Positions 11,839-64,000 of a DNA stretch of 64,000 bases are shown here, piece after piece; the first letter of the stretch is position 1; each line of letters opens with the position of its first letter. The translations under genes were made by a program, and so were the position numbers. The notes beneath the pieces are model-generated. The model saw nothing but the letters and a program-made list of their open reading frames with translations, was not told the DNA's origin and searched no databases. The DNA is from Phallusia mammillata (Eukaryota; Chordata; Ascidiacea; Phlebobranchia; Ascidiidae), in assembly GCA_003260075.1 (NCBI GenBank), contig QLIY01000486.1, positions 5,441 through 69,440 on the forward strand. The letters run 5' to 3'.

Positions 11839-14479
11839 TTACATTAAGCTGCAGCAGCATGGTTTCGGTTCTCTGCGGCTCGGCCTTCTGTTGCTCTGGG
11901 GAATTCCCTGTTGCCTGTAAATGTCCGACGTGTTAGGTTGGCCGTAGCTCGCGACGGGCGTGGCAGCCTTGTTATACGATAATAAGGGTCGTGGAGCGAG
12001 GTTGGTTGAACTTTAGCGACTGCGCATTGTATTCAGTTGCACCAGCATAAGGCTGGTCGTCACGAAAATGTAAATCTATGGTGTGATTGAGACTAGCATT
12101 TTATCGAAGTTCAGTTGCACTTACCTTATTATTCTAACCACGTTTTGAAAGGCTTTGTCAACGTTTTGAGGCGGGTCTTTAGCACTTGTTTCAATGTAAG
12201 GAATCTGTCCAAACAAAAATCATCAATAATAGCAGTAATTTTACACTTTAGTTATGACACCTTATTATAGCTTTGTTGAATATTTGTTGTAATTTTATAG
12301 CAGGGGTGGGGAACCTGCGGCCCGCTTGTCTTTTTAATGTGGCCCGCGTCACAATTTTGTTAAAGTACAGCATAAAACATAGCATAAAAAAAACAATAAA
12401 ATGTTTATGTACAAATATTTACTCGAAAAGACTTCGACATTTCCACATTTGACGCCAAACTTATTAAAATTGCCACACATTCAACCACTTGCTGTATTTG
12501 TGACGTAACAGTCACTCGATTGTCTCTCCTTGCAGTAACAAATCATTTGCCATTTGCTGTTAGTTTAAAATTGATTTTAGAGCTATTAGCGTGGATCCTT
12601 ATATTGTTACATAAATATATTCGGTATAATGGAGCTAGGGTGTTCCAGAAAGAATGGACAGATTTTGGTCGAATTAAGTGATAAACCTGTATGCATTGTT
12701 TGTTGCAAACAAGTAACAGCAAAGAAAAAATCTAATCTGGAGCGATGAAATATGAAATCACTTGTGTGCTTAGGCCTTAGGGTATTATTACACAGAATTT
12801 GAAAAAAAATATATATACATATAAAAATGTTGTGACATTCATGCAGCCCGCAGTACAAGTAGGTTCCCCACCCCTGTTTTATAGCAACCCCACGGACATA
12901 ACATTTGGCACTTACACCGAATTGTTTGGCCATCTCCTGACCTTCTTCTTCTCTTACAACCCGCTGATGAACCAAATCAACTTTATTTGCAACGAGGAGA
13001 GCAGGAAATGAGCACCTGCATAAGAATAAGTGTAAGATGCACATGATAAAATTCCTGGAATTTAATTTCTAGCAATCATCCGATAATCAACCACACTCAA
13101 ACAGAAAGGTATGATACACTTACTATACACTTATGCTTGAATAACCGTACATACAAAGTGGCACAGACATAATTTTAACATAATATATTTGGTCACAATA
13201 CTGGTTTCACTTTAATATTGCTGATAACTTTGGTTTTGTCAAAGAATTCCTTGAATTTAATTTTGAACAATTATTTTTAAACAATCAACCGATAACCACA
13301 CTCAAACAGAAAGCTGGGATACACTTACTCATCTTTTACTTTCAATATAAGCTCGTGAAATTCGGGTACATGGTCGTAACTTGCTCGGTCAGTTACACTG
13401 TAAACAATTAGAAACCCATCACCTGCAAATCAAAGTAAAGTTATGCAAAATATAAAACAACAGACAATGTAGCTATAAGACACACACACCTGTCCTCATG
13501 TATTGTTCTCTCATAGTACTGAACTCTTCTTGGCCTGCAGTATCCAAAACTACACAAAAGTAAGAGTAGTTCAGCAGAAGGAAGCAGAAAAGAGTAAGTA
13601 GCAAACAATTCTGGGCTAAATATGTCAAAGTGTGTCTGTGTTTCATCACAAGTTGATGAATCATAAGAGTTTAGCCTAACCTGTAACCATTAGTGACATC
13701 ACAACAAACTGAAAGGTTTTTTTAGTTTACTTTGTCTATTTGAATTGTTGATTTATCAAGTTCTGGTTTTACATAAAGGCTTTGCTAACTTTAACGGATG
13801 GGTTTACTTGCTTTTTGCAATCAATAACCTATTTTTGTGCATATTGCTGAAAAGTTGTTACTGTTTCTCTGCATTTCTCATAAAGCTTCTATCATGATTC
13901 CCAGTCATTATATTTACAAACACAAATTATTTTTGTCCTTTGAAAAAAGTTCAATAAAAGCAAAACACTTGCACAAAGTGGCAGGACACGTTTTGTACCA
14001 TGATACCCAAATTCCATACCATGTCAAGCCAAGCTTACTACATTTAACAGAGCTGTGAGTTTTATTTCGCATATTTTTATATATATATATTTGCAAAACC
14101 CCTTTACTCCATAGATCAAGCAGAGCCTTATCACACCATAGGGTAGAAAACATGGCAATATTACCATGCCAAATATACCATTAAAACAGAACTGGTACAG
14201 ATTATGTTCAATATTTGAACGATAGCAGTCATTTTTCAAGATTCTGTAGAACAAAAAAGAAATCTATTGCAATTATAAATACATACCATCTAAAATACAC
14301 CACTGCCCATCAATATCTGTGTGTTGAATATATGAATCTTCTATTGTTGGATCATATTCCTCTACAAACATCTTCTGAAAAAACTGAATTGTGAGGGCAC
14401 TTTTCCCAACACCACCATCGCCAACTACAACCAGTTTATATGTCATTAGGTTCTCATTTTGATTAGGCACAGCCGCCAT
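11839..14479 (-). CDS. MRAS: MRAS, Ras-family small GTPase (6 exons, 200 aa)
   Basis: A membrane-anchored GTP switch; vertebrate M-Ras works with SHOC2 and PP1 to activate RAF. Exons in gene order: 14287-14479, 13490-13549, 13329-13422, 12916-13015, 12125-12204, 11839-11914; phases agree. P-loop GDGGVGKS at residues 20-27, effector region YDPTIEDSY at 42-50, DTAGQEE at 67-73, then NKVD and ETSAKDPP. M-Ras rather than H/K/N-Ras is indicated by [18 protein letters not shown], the HTDIDGQW stretch and the NVDKAF region. The last exon was found by extending past the intron: it starts RQQGIP, is basic, and ends CCCSLM, a CAAX box with two extra upstream cysteines. Human MRAS is 208 aa. Intron 4 carries a hAT element. 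POLE is divergent, about 2.1 kb away. Confidence 0.93.
12301..12876. mobile_element. hAT element remnant with transposase fossil, 576 bases
   Basis: Inverted ends CAGGGGTGGGGAACCT and its complement, with perfect 8-base target duplications ttttatag at 12293-12300 and 12877-12884. It sits in MRAS intron 4. Around 12645-12746 on the + strand, degraded frames read KEWTDFGR and then DKPVCIVC...KKKSNLER. This looks like the BED zinc finger start of hAT transposases. Stops and frame shifts show it is dead. Confidence 0.82.
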
Positions 14480-16613
14480 TGTGTGGAAGATGTAAATAAA
14501 TATTCAGAGGCAGAATATATTCCACTTCACACGATCAGGGCCAACTTGTTGCTTACACAATTCCAATGACAAGTTGATCTTGGCTATAAGGATTTGTCGG
14601 ACAATATTTCAACCTGTTTGTGGCAAATACAACATGTTAAAGTCTTAAAACATCATCATGAATGGGTGACATGACACAATGATTTTGTTCTAAATCCATG
14701 AATGTTCGCAATACTCTTTCTGGTTTCGCTAATACTGTCAATCTAACTTTAACTTGTTACTCTGCTTTTCATATGATTACCCTTCAAATTGATCTGCTAT
14801 GGTTTTAGTTTAAATTTTATCTGTATTTTCAGTTTACCTGGCTATCTGGGTCAAAAAAGTAATGCCAAAAATGTGTATTAAACTGCAGTTAATTTCAGAC
14901 TCACTGTGACAAACGTTGCAACTCAAATTATTTCTCGTTGGTAAGATCCTTTTTACCAACCTTTACAGCAAAGATCACCTGATAAACTTGCTTCTGTTAC
15001 GGTACTGTCGCATTTGGTAGCTGCTGGTCACGTCACGCGTCTGAAAGCTACATTGCAGCGAAAGAGCAACACGATTTTAAATTCAGGCCTTCTGCCTTTC
15101 CTCGATATGCTGAAAATAGCCATAACCTTATCGTCGTATCCTTGCAATGAAGTGAGCGCATTGGCAACCGTCATGGGACTTTGAGACCGGCACACCCAAG
15201 TTCCTGCTGAGCCAAACACACCACTAGCGGCGTGCGATCGCTATTCGAAACTTATATATGGCGACGCATCACCGATCCATAAATAACGAACCAATCATGG
15301 TCATTTTTTTGAAAAAGGCGACAATATACGAAACGCTCGCTTGCTTTCTAAAGTCAAAGTAATGGGAACAAACACATCAAACATGACTAAAATATCGCAA
15401 ATCAAATCAAAATGCTGGAAATAACTTTATAATGCCCCATGGCAGAAACAACTGCACAAGTTCAGAAAAATTGACTTTTTGTCTGGTTCTGTTCGGTTAA
15501 ACGATTTCTATGTATAAAATACACCAAATATTTCGAAAAAAATTAACAACTATAAAAGAAAAAAAATAGTTGTCTAAGGCAATATTATTAAAAAGCACAC
15601 AAACAAATTACCATTTCTCATATTTTCGTTACCAGTGAACGATACGGTACAGGCATTTACTTTGCACCTTGGGGTTAGCACTTTGTCATATTTTTGGTTT
15701 CATTAATTAATTTGAGGCAAAATACGAAAGTAACAATATGTCACCATGTCACAAAAGTGCACAAAAAGCAAACTGAACAAGACATAACAAAAAAATTAAA
15801 ACGGTGAAGAAAAGGCAAAGTACACCTAATTGTTTGATATTTTGTTTTTGTGTATATTTTTATTACTTAATTAAGATCTTTAGACATTAAATTAAATTGG
15901 CAAAAAACATATGATTTTTATTCTTCGTCATGCAATAGTAGACGTAAATGTTGGTTTTGTTTTATCTGGCGGGAACTTTTGTTAGTTTTTTTGTGTGCAA
16001 TCTACTTATAAAACGTATGCAACTTTTAAAAAATGTTGACGGTTAGAGCTTTTAGGGTCTGGATGAGGGTTTATAATAAAAATAACACTATAATTTAGTT
16101 TTAGATGCCCAGTTTAGGCTTAATATTCATTATTCACATGTGTGTTGAGAGTGGTACTAAATACCGTATGGTGCCGCATGTTAACACTTGTAAGAAAATT
16201 AAGCCCTAAAAGGTATCTGAGATTAAATTATATAGTTATTCTTGTTATAAACCCTCACCCAGACCCTAATAGACCGAACCGTCAACATCTTAGTTAGTTT
16301 TTTTAGTAGATTGCGTATAGATTGCGTAGATTGCGTATTTTAGAGTAGCCCTGATTTTGTGTTGTTAAAAGTTTAACGTTTGTTGCTTGTGTGTGGTGTT
16401 TACAGTATCTACTGACCTAACCTGCTACTCGTTCAAAATATTTTACAACTAGTTTTTACAACAAATTATTTGTTAGCATCTCAATGTTTTAAATTAGAGT
16501 CAGAACCTACTCTATTGTTTGCCTCTGGTCTGGTTTAAGCATCTGTTCTGTTTGGTTCAGCATTTCAGCTGGATTAAAACACTGCCCAGCACGACAGGTT
16601 AAAAGCAACAAAA
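14480..16613. other. divergent intergenic region between MRAS and POLE
   Basis: Holds the promoters of two genes transcribed away from each other. A less AT-rich patch at about 15000-15260 could be a 5' UTR exon or promoter of MRAS; a 63-codon frame there on the - strand has no recognisable domain. The right part contains an inverted-repeat element. I see no other gene. Confidence 0.45.
16029..16289. mobile_element. inverted-repeat MITE-like element upstream of POLE
   Basis: The arm ATGTTGACGGTTAG...TTAGGGTCTGG...GAGGGTTTATAA at 16029-16075 is inverted at about 16247-16289. The arm motif is also in the MITE at 8474-8866. The core resembles 6555-6650. I could not define target duplications. 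Confidence 0.65.
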
Positions 16614-33664
<17,051 letters not shown>

Positions 33665-34163
33665 TTGTTTCTTAAACTTTCTAGCTTGCTTTGTAACTTT
33701 GGTGGATTTTCTATTGAATTCTAACGCAACTATAATAACTTGGCCCTGTCTGTTTTAGTCATTATTACAAATACAGACAGTGGTGGTATCAATTTGGAAA
33801 TTCAGTTTATTGACTGAATGCTTCAAAGTTCCCTGGAGCGGTTGTTAAAATATTCCCCCCCCCCCCTCTGTTTTAGTCATTATTACAAATACAGACAGTG
33901 GTGGTATCAATTTGAAAATTCAGTTTATTGACTGAATGCTTCAAAGTTCCCTGTATTCCAAAACAAAAAACTGTTTTCAGGCATTTTCTCAGCCATAACT
34001 TTGAAGGTCGCAATTACATCACAAACAGTTTTATTTCATTAAATTCATCTATACATGTTCGACCTCAATTGATACGGATACAAGGAATAAGACGAAGTTT
34101 AGACTCATTTGATAAGCTTCTGATTAATAATAATAAAATATTTTCTAAATGCCCTAACATTTA
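33665..34163. other. convergent intergenic region between POLE and TIMP
   Basis: Shared 3' region of two converging genes. TTTATT at 34030-34035 would be an AATAAA signal for TIMP on the - strand, 129 bases past its stop. The rest is a C-run-linked duplication and AT-rich DNA. Confidence 0.5.
33855..33866. repeat. C run with flanking duplication downstream of POLE
   Basis: Twelve C; about 33749-33835 recurs at 33867-33953 with one SNP. About 19 unmatched bases lie between the first copy and the run. Confidence 0.82.
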
Positions 34164-36582
34164 TCAGTCTTCTTCGTTGGCATCCCTGGTGTACCAGCGG
34201 CAGCCTTGATTGTCCGGCAGACAAATAGAATCAGAGGTCCAGTGTTCAGTATGTGATTCAGTCAGCTGACAGACTTTGTTTGAAGAGCTCCAAAACCCTT
34301 GCTGTGAAAAGCATTTGTCAAAGTACGATTTAGAAGGTAATATTTCCACGAATAACCTTCATTGTGAAGCCATGCAATGACTTTATTAAATCCATAATGC
34401 AAGGTGTAGTAGGCTACAGTGGTTCTTAAATTTTTTGTTCACAACGGTCCCTTTACAATTTTCTTGAGCACTCGCGGTCCAGACCAAATCTATTTATGCA
34501 ACGAAAATACCTCACCAAATAAAACTTGTCGAATTACTTTTGCAAATAATAAGCAACAGTTGTAGTTTACTTACTTGCAAAAGTATTCCCACAGCAAAAT
34601 GCAGAAAAGTATTTAAACTTTGGCCTCTGCGTGGGTATAGCTATTTATTACATCACAAACAACCCCCCCCCCTTTTGCAAATAATAAGCAACAGTTGTAG
34701 TTTACTTACTTGCAAAAGTAGGCTATTCCCACAGCAAAATGCAGAAAAGTATTCAAACTTTGTCCTCTGATGGGGTATAGCTATTTATTACATCACAAAC
34801 ACGATTAGGATCATAATAAAATTTGGCACGAACAACCTTTTTTCTTGCAACAAGACACTCACATGCCTTTTAAAATTGTGCCTATACAGTCGCAAGATGT
34901 GATTTATAGGCCTAATTGTAGAAATACCAAAAGCTTTTCGTGGTCCCTCTGAAATCGATTGGCGGACCCTCAGTTTGGAAACCGTAGGTGTATTATGTAT
35001 GTTACGTTATTTTCTGGGCTGAGTACGGTTTTCGGTTGGTCCATAAACTTACCAATTTACATGTCGCCGCATATCGACAGTCGGACACCAAGCACTCTGC
35101 ACATCCCACAGCGTACTTACTGGCGAAATTTTGCCGCACCCAGTTCGCATCCGACTGACTCAGGTCACTAAGGGGAAACAGCTTGTCGCATGTGGAGTAG
35201 AACCACAGGTTGTTAAGACCCACGCCTTTGTTCACAAATCCTCCTGCGAACGAAATTTGTTAATCAAAAAAAAAAATTGCTATCATTTTCTAAACTGAAT
35301 TACTATCTACGATTTCCTATTGTAGTGACGTAGGCTGTACATGCAGTTGAAACAGAAGTGTATGATGGGTGGTAGAATCAATGGCAAAAATCCACGAAGT
35401 TGTAAGCGGTAGGTAGCCTACGCGTTGTTTGGAGTTTAAACGTAATGCAATTTATTCCCGAAATAAATCATTCAGCTTGCTGAAAATTTTAAATTTGGGC
35501 CAAAGACCCATTTTTTTGGATTACATTTTACCTCCCAGTATGATGTACGTAGCACCAACCTCCAAGGTCTGTCCTTCACATTTGCCCTGGTCCTCTGTTT
35601 GAATCCAATCGCTGTTGTTTTTGGAAAACTGGAGTTCGCCCTTGTAAATCTGTTAATTTGCAATGGGCTGTATTTGGGGCTTTGTTGCTTTCGTTGTGGT
35701 TCAGGTACTACTTGTGCAACAACTACACAAACTGTAGGCTACAGTGGAACACAACGTTAATCTGGTAAACCCCAACGATAAGCGTCGTGTGCATCATTCA
35801 GTGCATGATATTCAACTGTCGGGTAGTCATGTCACAGACCTAGAGCATATGTGGTTTAACAGAAAGAGCTAGAACTTCGCTAGAGACCAGTGGGTTTCAA
35901 CCCTTTTTGCGAAATCGGGCTCTTTTGTGGTTCATCTGGATCAAATTATTCGACACCTTTTCCAATTTCTATGGCAGTAGTGTATAGTGTTTTTTTGTAC
36001 TGTTACGTACCATTTTTATGTCGGTTTTAAAATTAATAGCCTTTAACAATCTCCGTTTTACATCAAAACTGAGAAACCAACGTGACAACGAAAACATTTA
36101 TATGCGACTTTTTGGTGCTTTACCTTTGTCATTTTTATGCGATAGCGAGCGCCACGATATCCATATAAACCCCCATAATACCAGGGATTTAAATGAGCCT
36201 GCTGCTGCAGTATTTCATATTCACTGTTGTTAACAAATCTTCCTGAAAGCCAATAACCTGGTATTGCCTCCAAAACACGAAACTCAGCTGCGGGTGCGTC
36301 TACAAATAAAGTGTGTGTCTAAATTAATGAGGAAATTTCGTTTATAATTAGGCTGGTTTGTTTATTTGATGCAAGGTGGCTTGAATAGCGGATTGTTAGT
36401 CTATGTGTTTTTTGCTCCAATTTTTGCAGAACATTAGTTATAAAGTTATAGTTACCCGGGTGCTCACAAAACATCGTTTGCTCGTGAAAATTTCTGCATC
36501 GACACATAGGTCCCCCGTCGACACTGCTCAACAAAGAGACCAACACAAATATTAAACAAGCAGCTACTTGCATGCTCCTCAT
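34164..36582 (-). CDS. TIMP-family metalloproteinase inhibitor (5 exons, 249 aa)
   Basis: Secreted inhibitor of matrix metalloproteinases, or a relative. Exons in gene order: 36456-36582, 36124-36299, 35532-35649, 35053-35243, 34164-34301; phases agree. A signal peptide (MRSMQVAACLIFVLVSLLSS) is followed by GPMCRCRNFHEQTMFC, matching the TIMP start CxC..H.Q..FC. Exon 3 starts IYKGEL, like TIMP MFKG, and contains KCEGQTLEVGATYIILGG. Exon 4 has a CDKLFPLSDLS segment, then SKYAVGCAEC at the position of TIMP HRYQMGCEC. The last exon keeps the C-x17-C-x6-C-WY pattern of the C-terminal domain. Human TIMPs are 207-224 aa. An in-frame ATG at 36606 would add 8 residues; I prefer 36582, right before the hydrophobic stretch. 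Three residues (GPM) may remain before Cys1. Orthology to TIMP1-4 is not resolved. Confidence 0.85.
34663..34672. repeat. C run with flanking duplication in TIMP intron 4
   Basis: Ten C; about 34538-34662 recurs at 34673-34801 with SNPs and a 4-base indel. Confidence 0.82.
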
Positions 36583-45907
<9,325 letters not shown>

Positions 45908-47411
45908 TTTGTTGCCGCTTTTTCCGCGTTGGTTATTTTGTCAAACTTGTCCTGAAACTTGCTGTCACGGTACTTGTTTCATATATTGGTCCTTAATTTT
46001 AACTTGCGATGAGTTTCTAACTACAGCGTTCTTGTGGCAATGTATTTTAATGATCGCCTTGATTGCCTGCCTCGGGCAACAAGCAATTATGACTCAGAAC
46101 ATACGACTACAAATGTTTGCGTTAAAATCAAGCGTCACGTCATAAATGGCAAAAATACGTGACGGAGCGTCGTTTTTTGGCATAGCGGGTATTTTCGTTT
46201 CTGAATTCAAGGTTTTGGATTTAAGGATTTAAATGATTTTAAATTTCTTTCAAAAAATAGTAAACATTATTATTAACCGTTCTATGAACGAATGCAAATA
46301 CATTCAAATTCTTCACAAACAAGAGATTTTTTTTACATTAGGTAAATTGTCGTCATTAAAACATAACTAACCAAGTCGAAACACTAATTTTGTTCGAATA
46401 CAGTTCGAGTTGTTGACATTTATTATTTGTGTAATAGGAACTGAAACGTCAACATTTAAAATGCAATTTTTGCTATTTTAATGGATACAGCGAGTCCGTC
46501 GACGTTATATTTGATTTCCTACAGCAGTGTGCTTGGAAGACCTTCACGTCTCGTTTGGGCCAAAACGTTTCGTCTTAATACGAATACGCCTTACAGATTC
46601 AACCACAGTTTGGTTGTATAGTTTAAAGAAAAACTACAACTGTTGGTTACAAGTGTATGTGAAAACAAAGCGACTGGTTGACTTCAAAACCTATACGTAA
46701 CAATTTATGAATACAAAAACGTCGATGGATTTATTTTAATTGCATTTGAATTGATGAATTCCGAAATCAAATTCTTATGAGAAAAGGAAGTGCATTATGA
46801 TGAAAGCAATGAATATTTGATCTATACGTCATCCACTATATGTAACATCCACCTTATCACGTATCATGTACTTCAACGTGGCACAGATAATTTTGAACTT
46901 TTGTAGTTACCAACTCAAAAGTACTAATTGTGCGGGAAAGTAGATTACAGATTACTGCACACAATGCAAACAATGTAAAAATGCAATTGTATCAAACAAA
47001 ACTTTAGAATAGAGCGTCAGAAATTACGAGCCTGACTGCGCAATTATCTTTTAACAAAAAGCGACTGCCTGACGTTTAAAATCTGCGTAACAATTCATGA
47101 ATACGAAAACGTCAATGGATTTTTTTCAATTACATTCAAATTGAATAAATTGCATATAAGCAACATATAAGCATTCAAAAACCGTTTAATACATTTGCAA
47201 TCTACCACTTGACGTATCACCTTAAAGTTGCCCAGATAATGTTGGCTCTAGTGATTTTTGACACTTTTGCAGCTAAAATTCTCATAAAAACAAAAAAAAC
47301 AACTAAATATGTGAAACAGGTAGATTACAGGTAACAATCGGCACACAATATAAACCCCATAGAAATACATGGTATAAAACAAACTCCAAAACAGAACGTT
47401 AGAGACTTACA
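45908..47411. other. intergenic region between ABCC4-A and ABCC4-B
   Basis: Promoter of A and 3' flank of B. A diverged direct repeat of about 75 bases with AACAATTTATGAATAC-like sequence lies near 46690-46760 and 47080-47150. I see no gene; the 78-codon + frame at 45909-46145 has no known domain. Confidence 0.45.
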
Positions 47412-57449
<10,038 letters not shown>

Positions 57450-57937
57450 TTTTGCTTTCTCAGGTTAATCTGTGCAATCCTTATTTCCCTTGAGAAAACG
57501 CGCACAAACAGTGACCGCAAACCTACTTAAAGGTTTCACCTCAAAAACAACATTGTTTTTCACCACTGCGAACCTTGCCTTTTCTTCGTTGCGCTTGGCT
57601 GCCTCTTGTTTTCCATGCGCTTTAACGAGTAATTCTGAAATAAGATCATTTGTCTTGGATACGAACCGCCTAAACTTGAAACTGCTACAGTCCTGGAAAA
57701 TCAAGCGAATGGCATTAAATGCAGCTGTATTCATGCTGTTTGTATTTTTGCAACCTGGCACTAATCACTGCGGTGCAAGAGACGCAGTATGAGTTGTATT
57801 GTTGCATCATCAACTATTGCAGGTGAAACACTCACTTTCCAAACGATGCCTTGTTTAAGGTGTTTAATATAAAAGTTAATGTTCTTTGCAGGTGTTATAC
57901 AATTGGTAGCCTCGTCTTAGCATCTCTACAACGGCCA
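57450..57937. other. 5' flank of ABCC4-B
   Basis: Promoter side of copy B. A 98-codon - strand frame at 57465-57761 has no known domain and no counterpart upstream of copy A. Confidence 0.4.
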
Positions 57938-57945
57938 ACTGCTTA

Positions 57946-58152
57946 GGTAGAGCTACTAACACAAGAACTCACACTAGACAGGTTGGCTAATTTCCGATAT
58001 GTGGCGCCGCGGAGCACAGGCGTTTGCAATTGTGGTCAGCATTTTGCTGATTCAGCAATTATTGCTAAAGCAAACGACTATGCTCCGTTTCGCCACATAT
58101 CGGAAATTAGCCAACCTGTCTAGTGTGAGTTCTTGTGTTAGTAGATCTACCG
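57946..58152. mobile_element. fold-back (nearly full-length hairpin) element, 207 bases
   Basis: The left arm from GGTAGAGCTAC through TAATTTCCGATATGTGGCG is inverted at about 58093-58152, with roughly 60-base near-perfect outer arms. Weaker pairing continues almost to the centre. Flanking 8-base direct repeats actgctta lie at 57938-57945 and 58153-58160. This fits a fold-back MITE. A read-inversion artefact is less likely because the arms differ and target duplications exist. Confidence 0.8.
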
Positions 58153-58160
58153 ACTGCTTA

Positions 58161-58940
58161 GATGTTACGCAGAGTATTTTTCCTTCTTATTTCTCTGTAA
58201 TTTTTTAACAAGCGAATCCACAGCACAAAATGATATTAAATATCTAAACAAATGTAGACCTAATGATATTTAGAACGTATAGAATCAAAATGGTATCCTC
58301 CTTAAAAGACACGGTAGAGTAAAACTTATTCCTTGTTTAAACGGCTAAAGTTTATATTGTTTTCAGTGTTATTTTGTAACGCAATAGCTCCCTTTAGCTG
58401 AGCACAATGCCTTTTTCTCAGGTACCACAGAACAGCATCCTATTTTATCTGCACAGAAAACAACAGTTTTTAACGGCGGAAACTCACACATTGATGACAA
58501 ATATTATATGTTTCAAATAAAGGTTTTCGAAACAATAGTATGACATGACTTACTTTACAACTGCACTGCGCTCCAAACGCTGGCGCTATACCGTAATAAT
58601 AGTGCAATATTATAATGTTGACTGGTACACAAGTGACCAAGAACGTCAGTTCCAACAAGCAGCATTTACATTGCTATCGAATTTTGCCTACAATATACTT
58701 GGGGGGTCGATTTTACACTGATTTACCGCTATTCCTCAACTTGACCAGCCAAGTCATTTTTTTTTGAAAAACTGTAAATACCTACAGTCACGGTAACAAA
58801 AATATAATGTTTCTGTGACATGCATTTCCAACGGTATGATTTTAATAACATCCTGGCAACCTCATCAGTTATTCTATGACATCACAAGTGATAAAACAAT
58901 TGATGTTCCATTAGACGTCAATTACCTGCTGATAATGGAA
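58161..58940. other. 3' flank of ABCC4-C, no gene recognised
   Basis: AT-rich DNA with no credible coding frame on either strand. The ABCC4-C 3' UTR should be here. Confidence 0.45.
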
Positions 58941-63383
<4,443 letters not shown>

Positions 63384-64000
63384 CTAGAAAAAGTAATGGC
63401 AATTAAAAAAAAATGATATTGGGATACACTGTTAGATCAAATCTATAAACTTGTGTTTCCACTGTTTATGGGCTCCGAATTCGCCTTGTAATCACATATT
63501 ATATGATGTTCGAAAGTCATTTTTAGTGGATTAGCAATCGATTAAACATCCACTTAAGGTGTTCCATTACTCCACTTGTTAATTTCGACCCTATTGTTAC
63601 TAGATACGTGACACACTACCATACCCTATAAAACCGCATTCCTTTGAAGATTCTTGCAGTTTACTACCTAACTTCTCGTTTGTGTATGAAAAAGATACTC
63701 AAACGTTCAAATGTTATGAAGCTAACGAGTTGGTCACCAGTCATGCTAAGTCATCACTTTAAATTAAAAGTGCATTGACAAGGTGCCGGGAATTTAAAAC
63801 AAGTATACAGAGAAGTACTACATTCTATACCAGGGGTCGACAACCTATCAACGCCGCTTGTCATTTTGTTCCTGATTTTCAATGACTTGGCGTTCCAACA
63901 TTTAGGTGAGTAATTAGTTTATTGTTCCACCTTATTTGGTTTATAAGACAAAACGAACTGGAAATCATCAATAATAATTATATTAGTTTGATTGTTTTTA
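63384..64000. other. ABCC4-C intron 17 (partial), with a hAT-like end at 63831
   Basis: No exon recognised; exon 17 must lie beyond the window. At 63831 CAGGGGTCGACAACC looks like the left end of a hAT element of the family at 45335-45645. Its other end is not in the window. Confidence 0.5.

Noticed and set aside
34302..34349. Extension of the last TIMP exon upstream of 34301
   Set aside because: The frame runs back to a non-ATG codon and a stop; the TTTTCACAG acceptor gives the correct phase and the TIMP cysteine spacing.
57465..57761. 98-codon - strand frame upstream of ABCC4-B
   Set aside because: No recognisable family and no counterpart in front of ABCC4-A; likely chance in promoter or UTR sequence.

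Overview
This is eukaryotic, metazoan genomic DNA. Every gene is split by short introns (mostly 50-700 bases) with GT-AG, and occasionally GC-AG, borders. AT content is high and small non-autonomous DNA transposons are common. The gene set (PMS2, GFER, M-Ras, POLE, a TIMP, ABCC4-like transporters), the near-ancestral exon counts and the apparent high heterozygosity suggest an invertebrate deuterostome. A tunicate is my best guess, but the window does not prove it.

Layout. 709-6361 (+) PMS2 mismatch-repair endonuclease. 6702-7815 two adjacent hAT-like elements. 8012-9567 (+) GFER/ALR sulfhydryl oxidase, with a nested transposon in intron 1. 9568-11838 sparse, with one uncertain exon-like stretch. 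11839-14479 (-) MRAS small GTPase, with a hAT element carrying a transposase fossil in an intron. 16614-33664 (+) POLE, the catalytic subunit of DNA polymerase epsilon, 47 exons, about 2268 aa. 34164-36582 (-) a TIMP-family protein. 37226-63383 (-) three tandem head-to-tail ABCC4/MRP4-like ABC transporter genes, here called A, B and C. A and B are complete, about 30 exons each. C is the 3' half of a gene whose 5' part lies beyond the window.

PMS2 and POLE both act in replication fidelity, but here they are ordinary separate metazoan loci and I see no operon-like logic. The ABCC4 cluster is a local gene-family expansion. Copy C has a 421-base hAT-like element with a perfect 8-base target duplication inside a coding exon, so that allele is probably broken. 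Copy B carries a second, about 9 percent diverged set of the exons encoding the last part of NBD2.

A strong non-gene pattern runs through the window. There are eighteen runs of 10 or more C on the + strand and none of G. Most sit between two near-identical copies of the neighbouring sequence that differ by a few SNPs. Three single Ns occur too, at least two of them in the same kind of setting. I read these as haplotype joins or gap-fill artefacts of the assembly, not biology. They duplicate or overwrite parts of exons in PMS2, POLE and ABCC4 and must be removed before gene prediction.

I found no clearly undescribed biological system. The best leads are the exon-disrupting hAT insertion, the duplicated NBD2 exon cassette, the transposon nests, a 207-base fold-back element, and a tRNA-like unit inside an inverted-repeat element.
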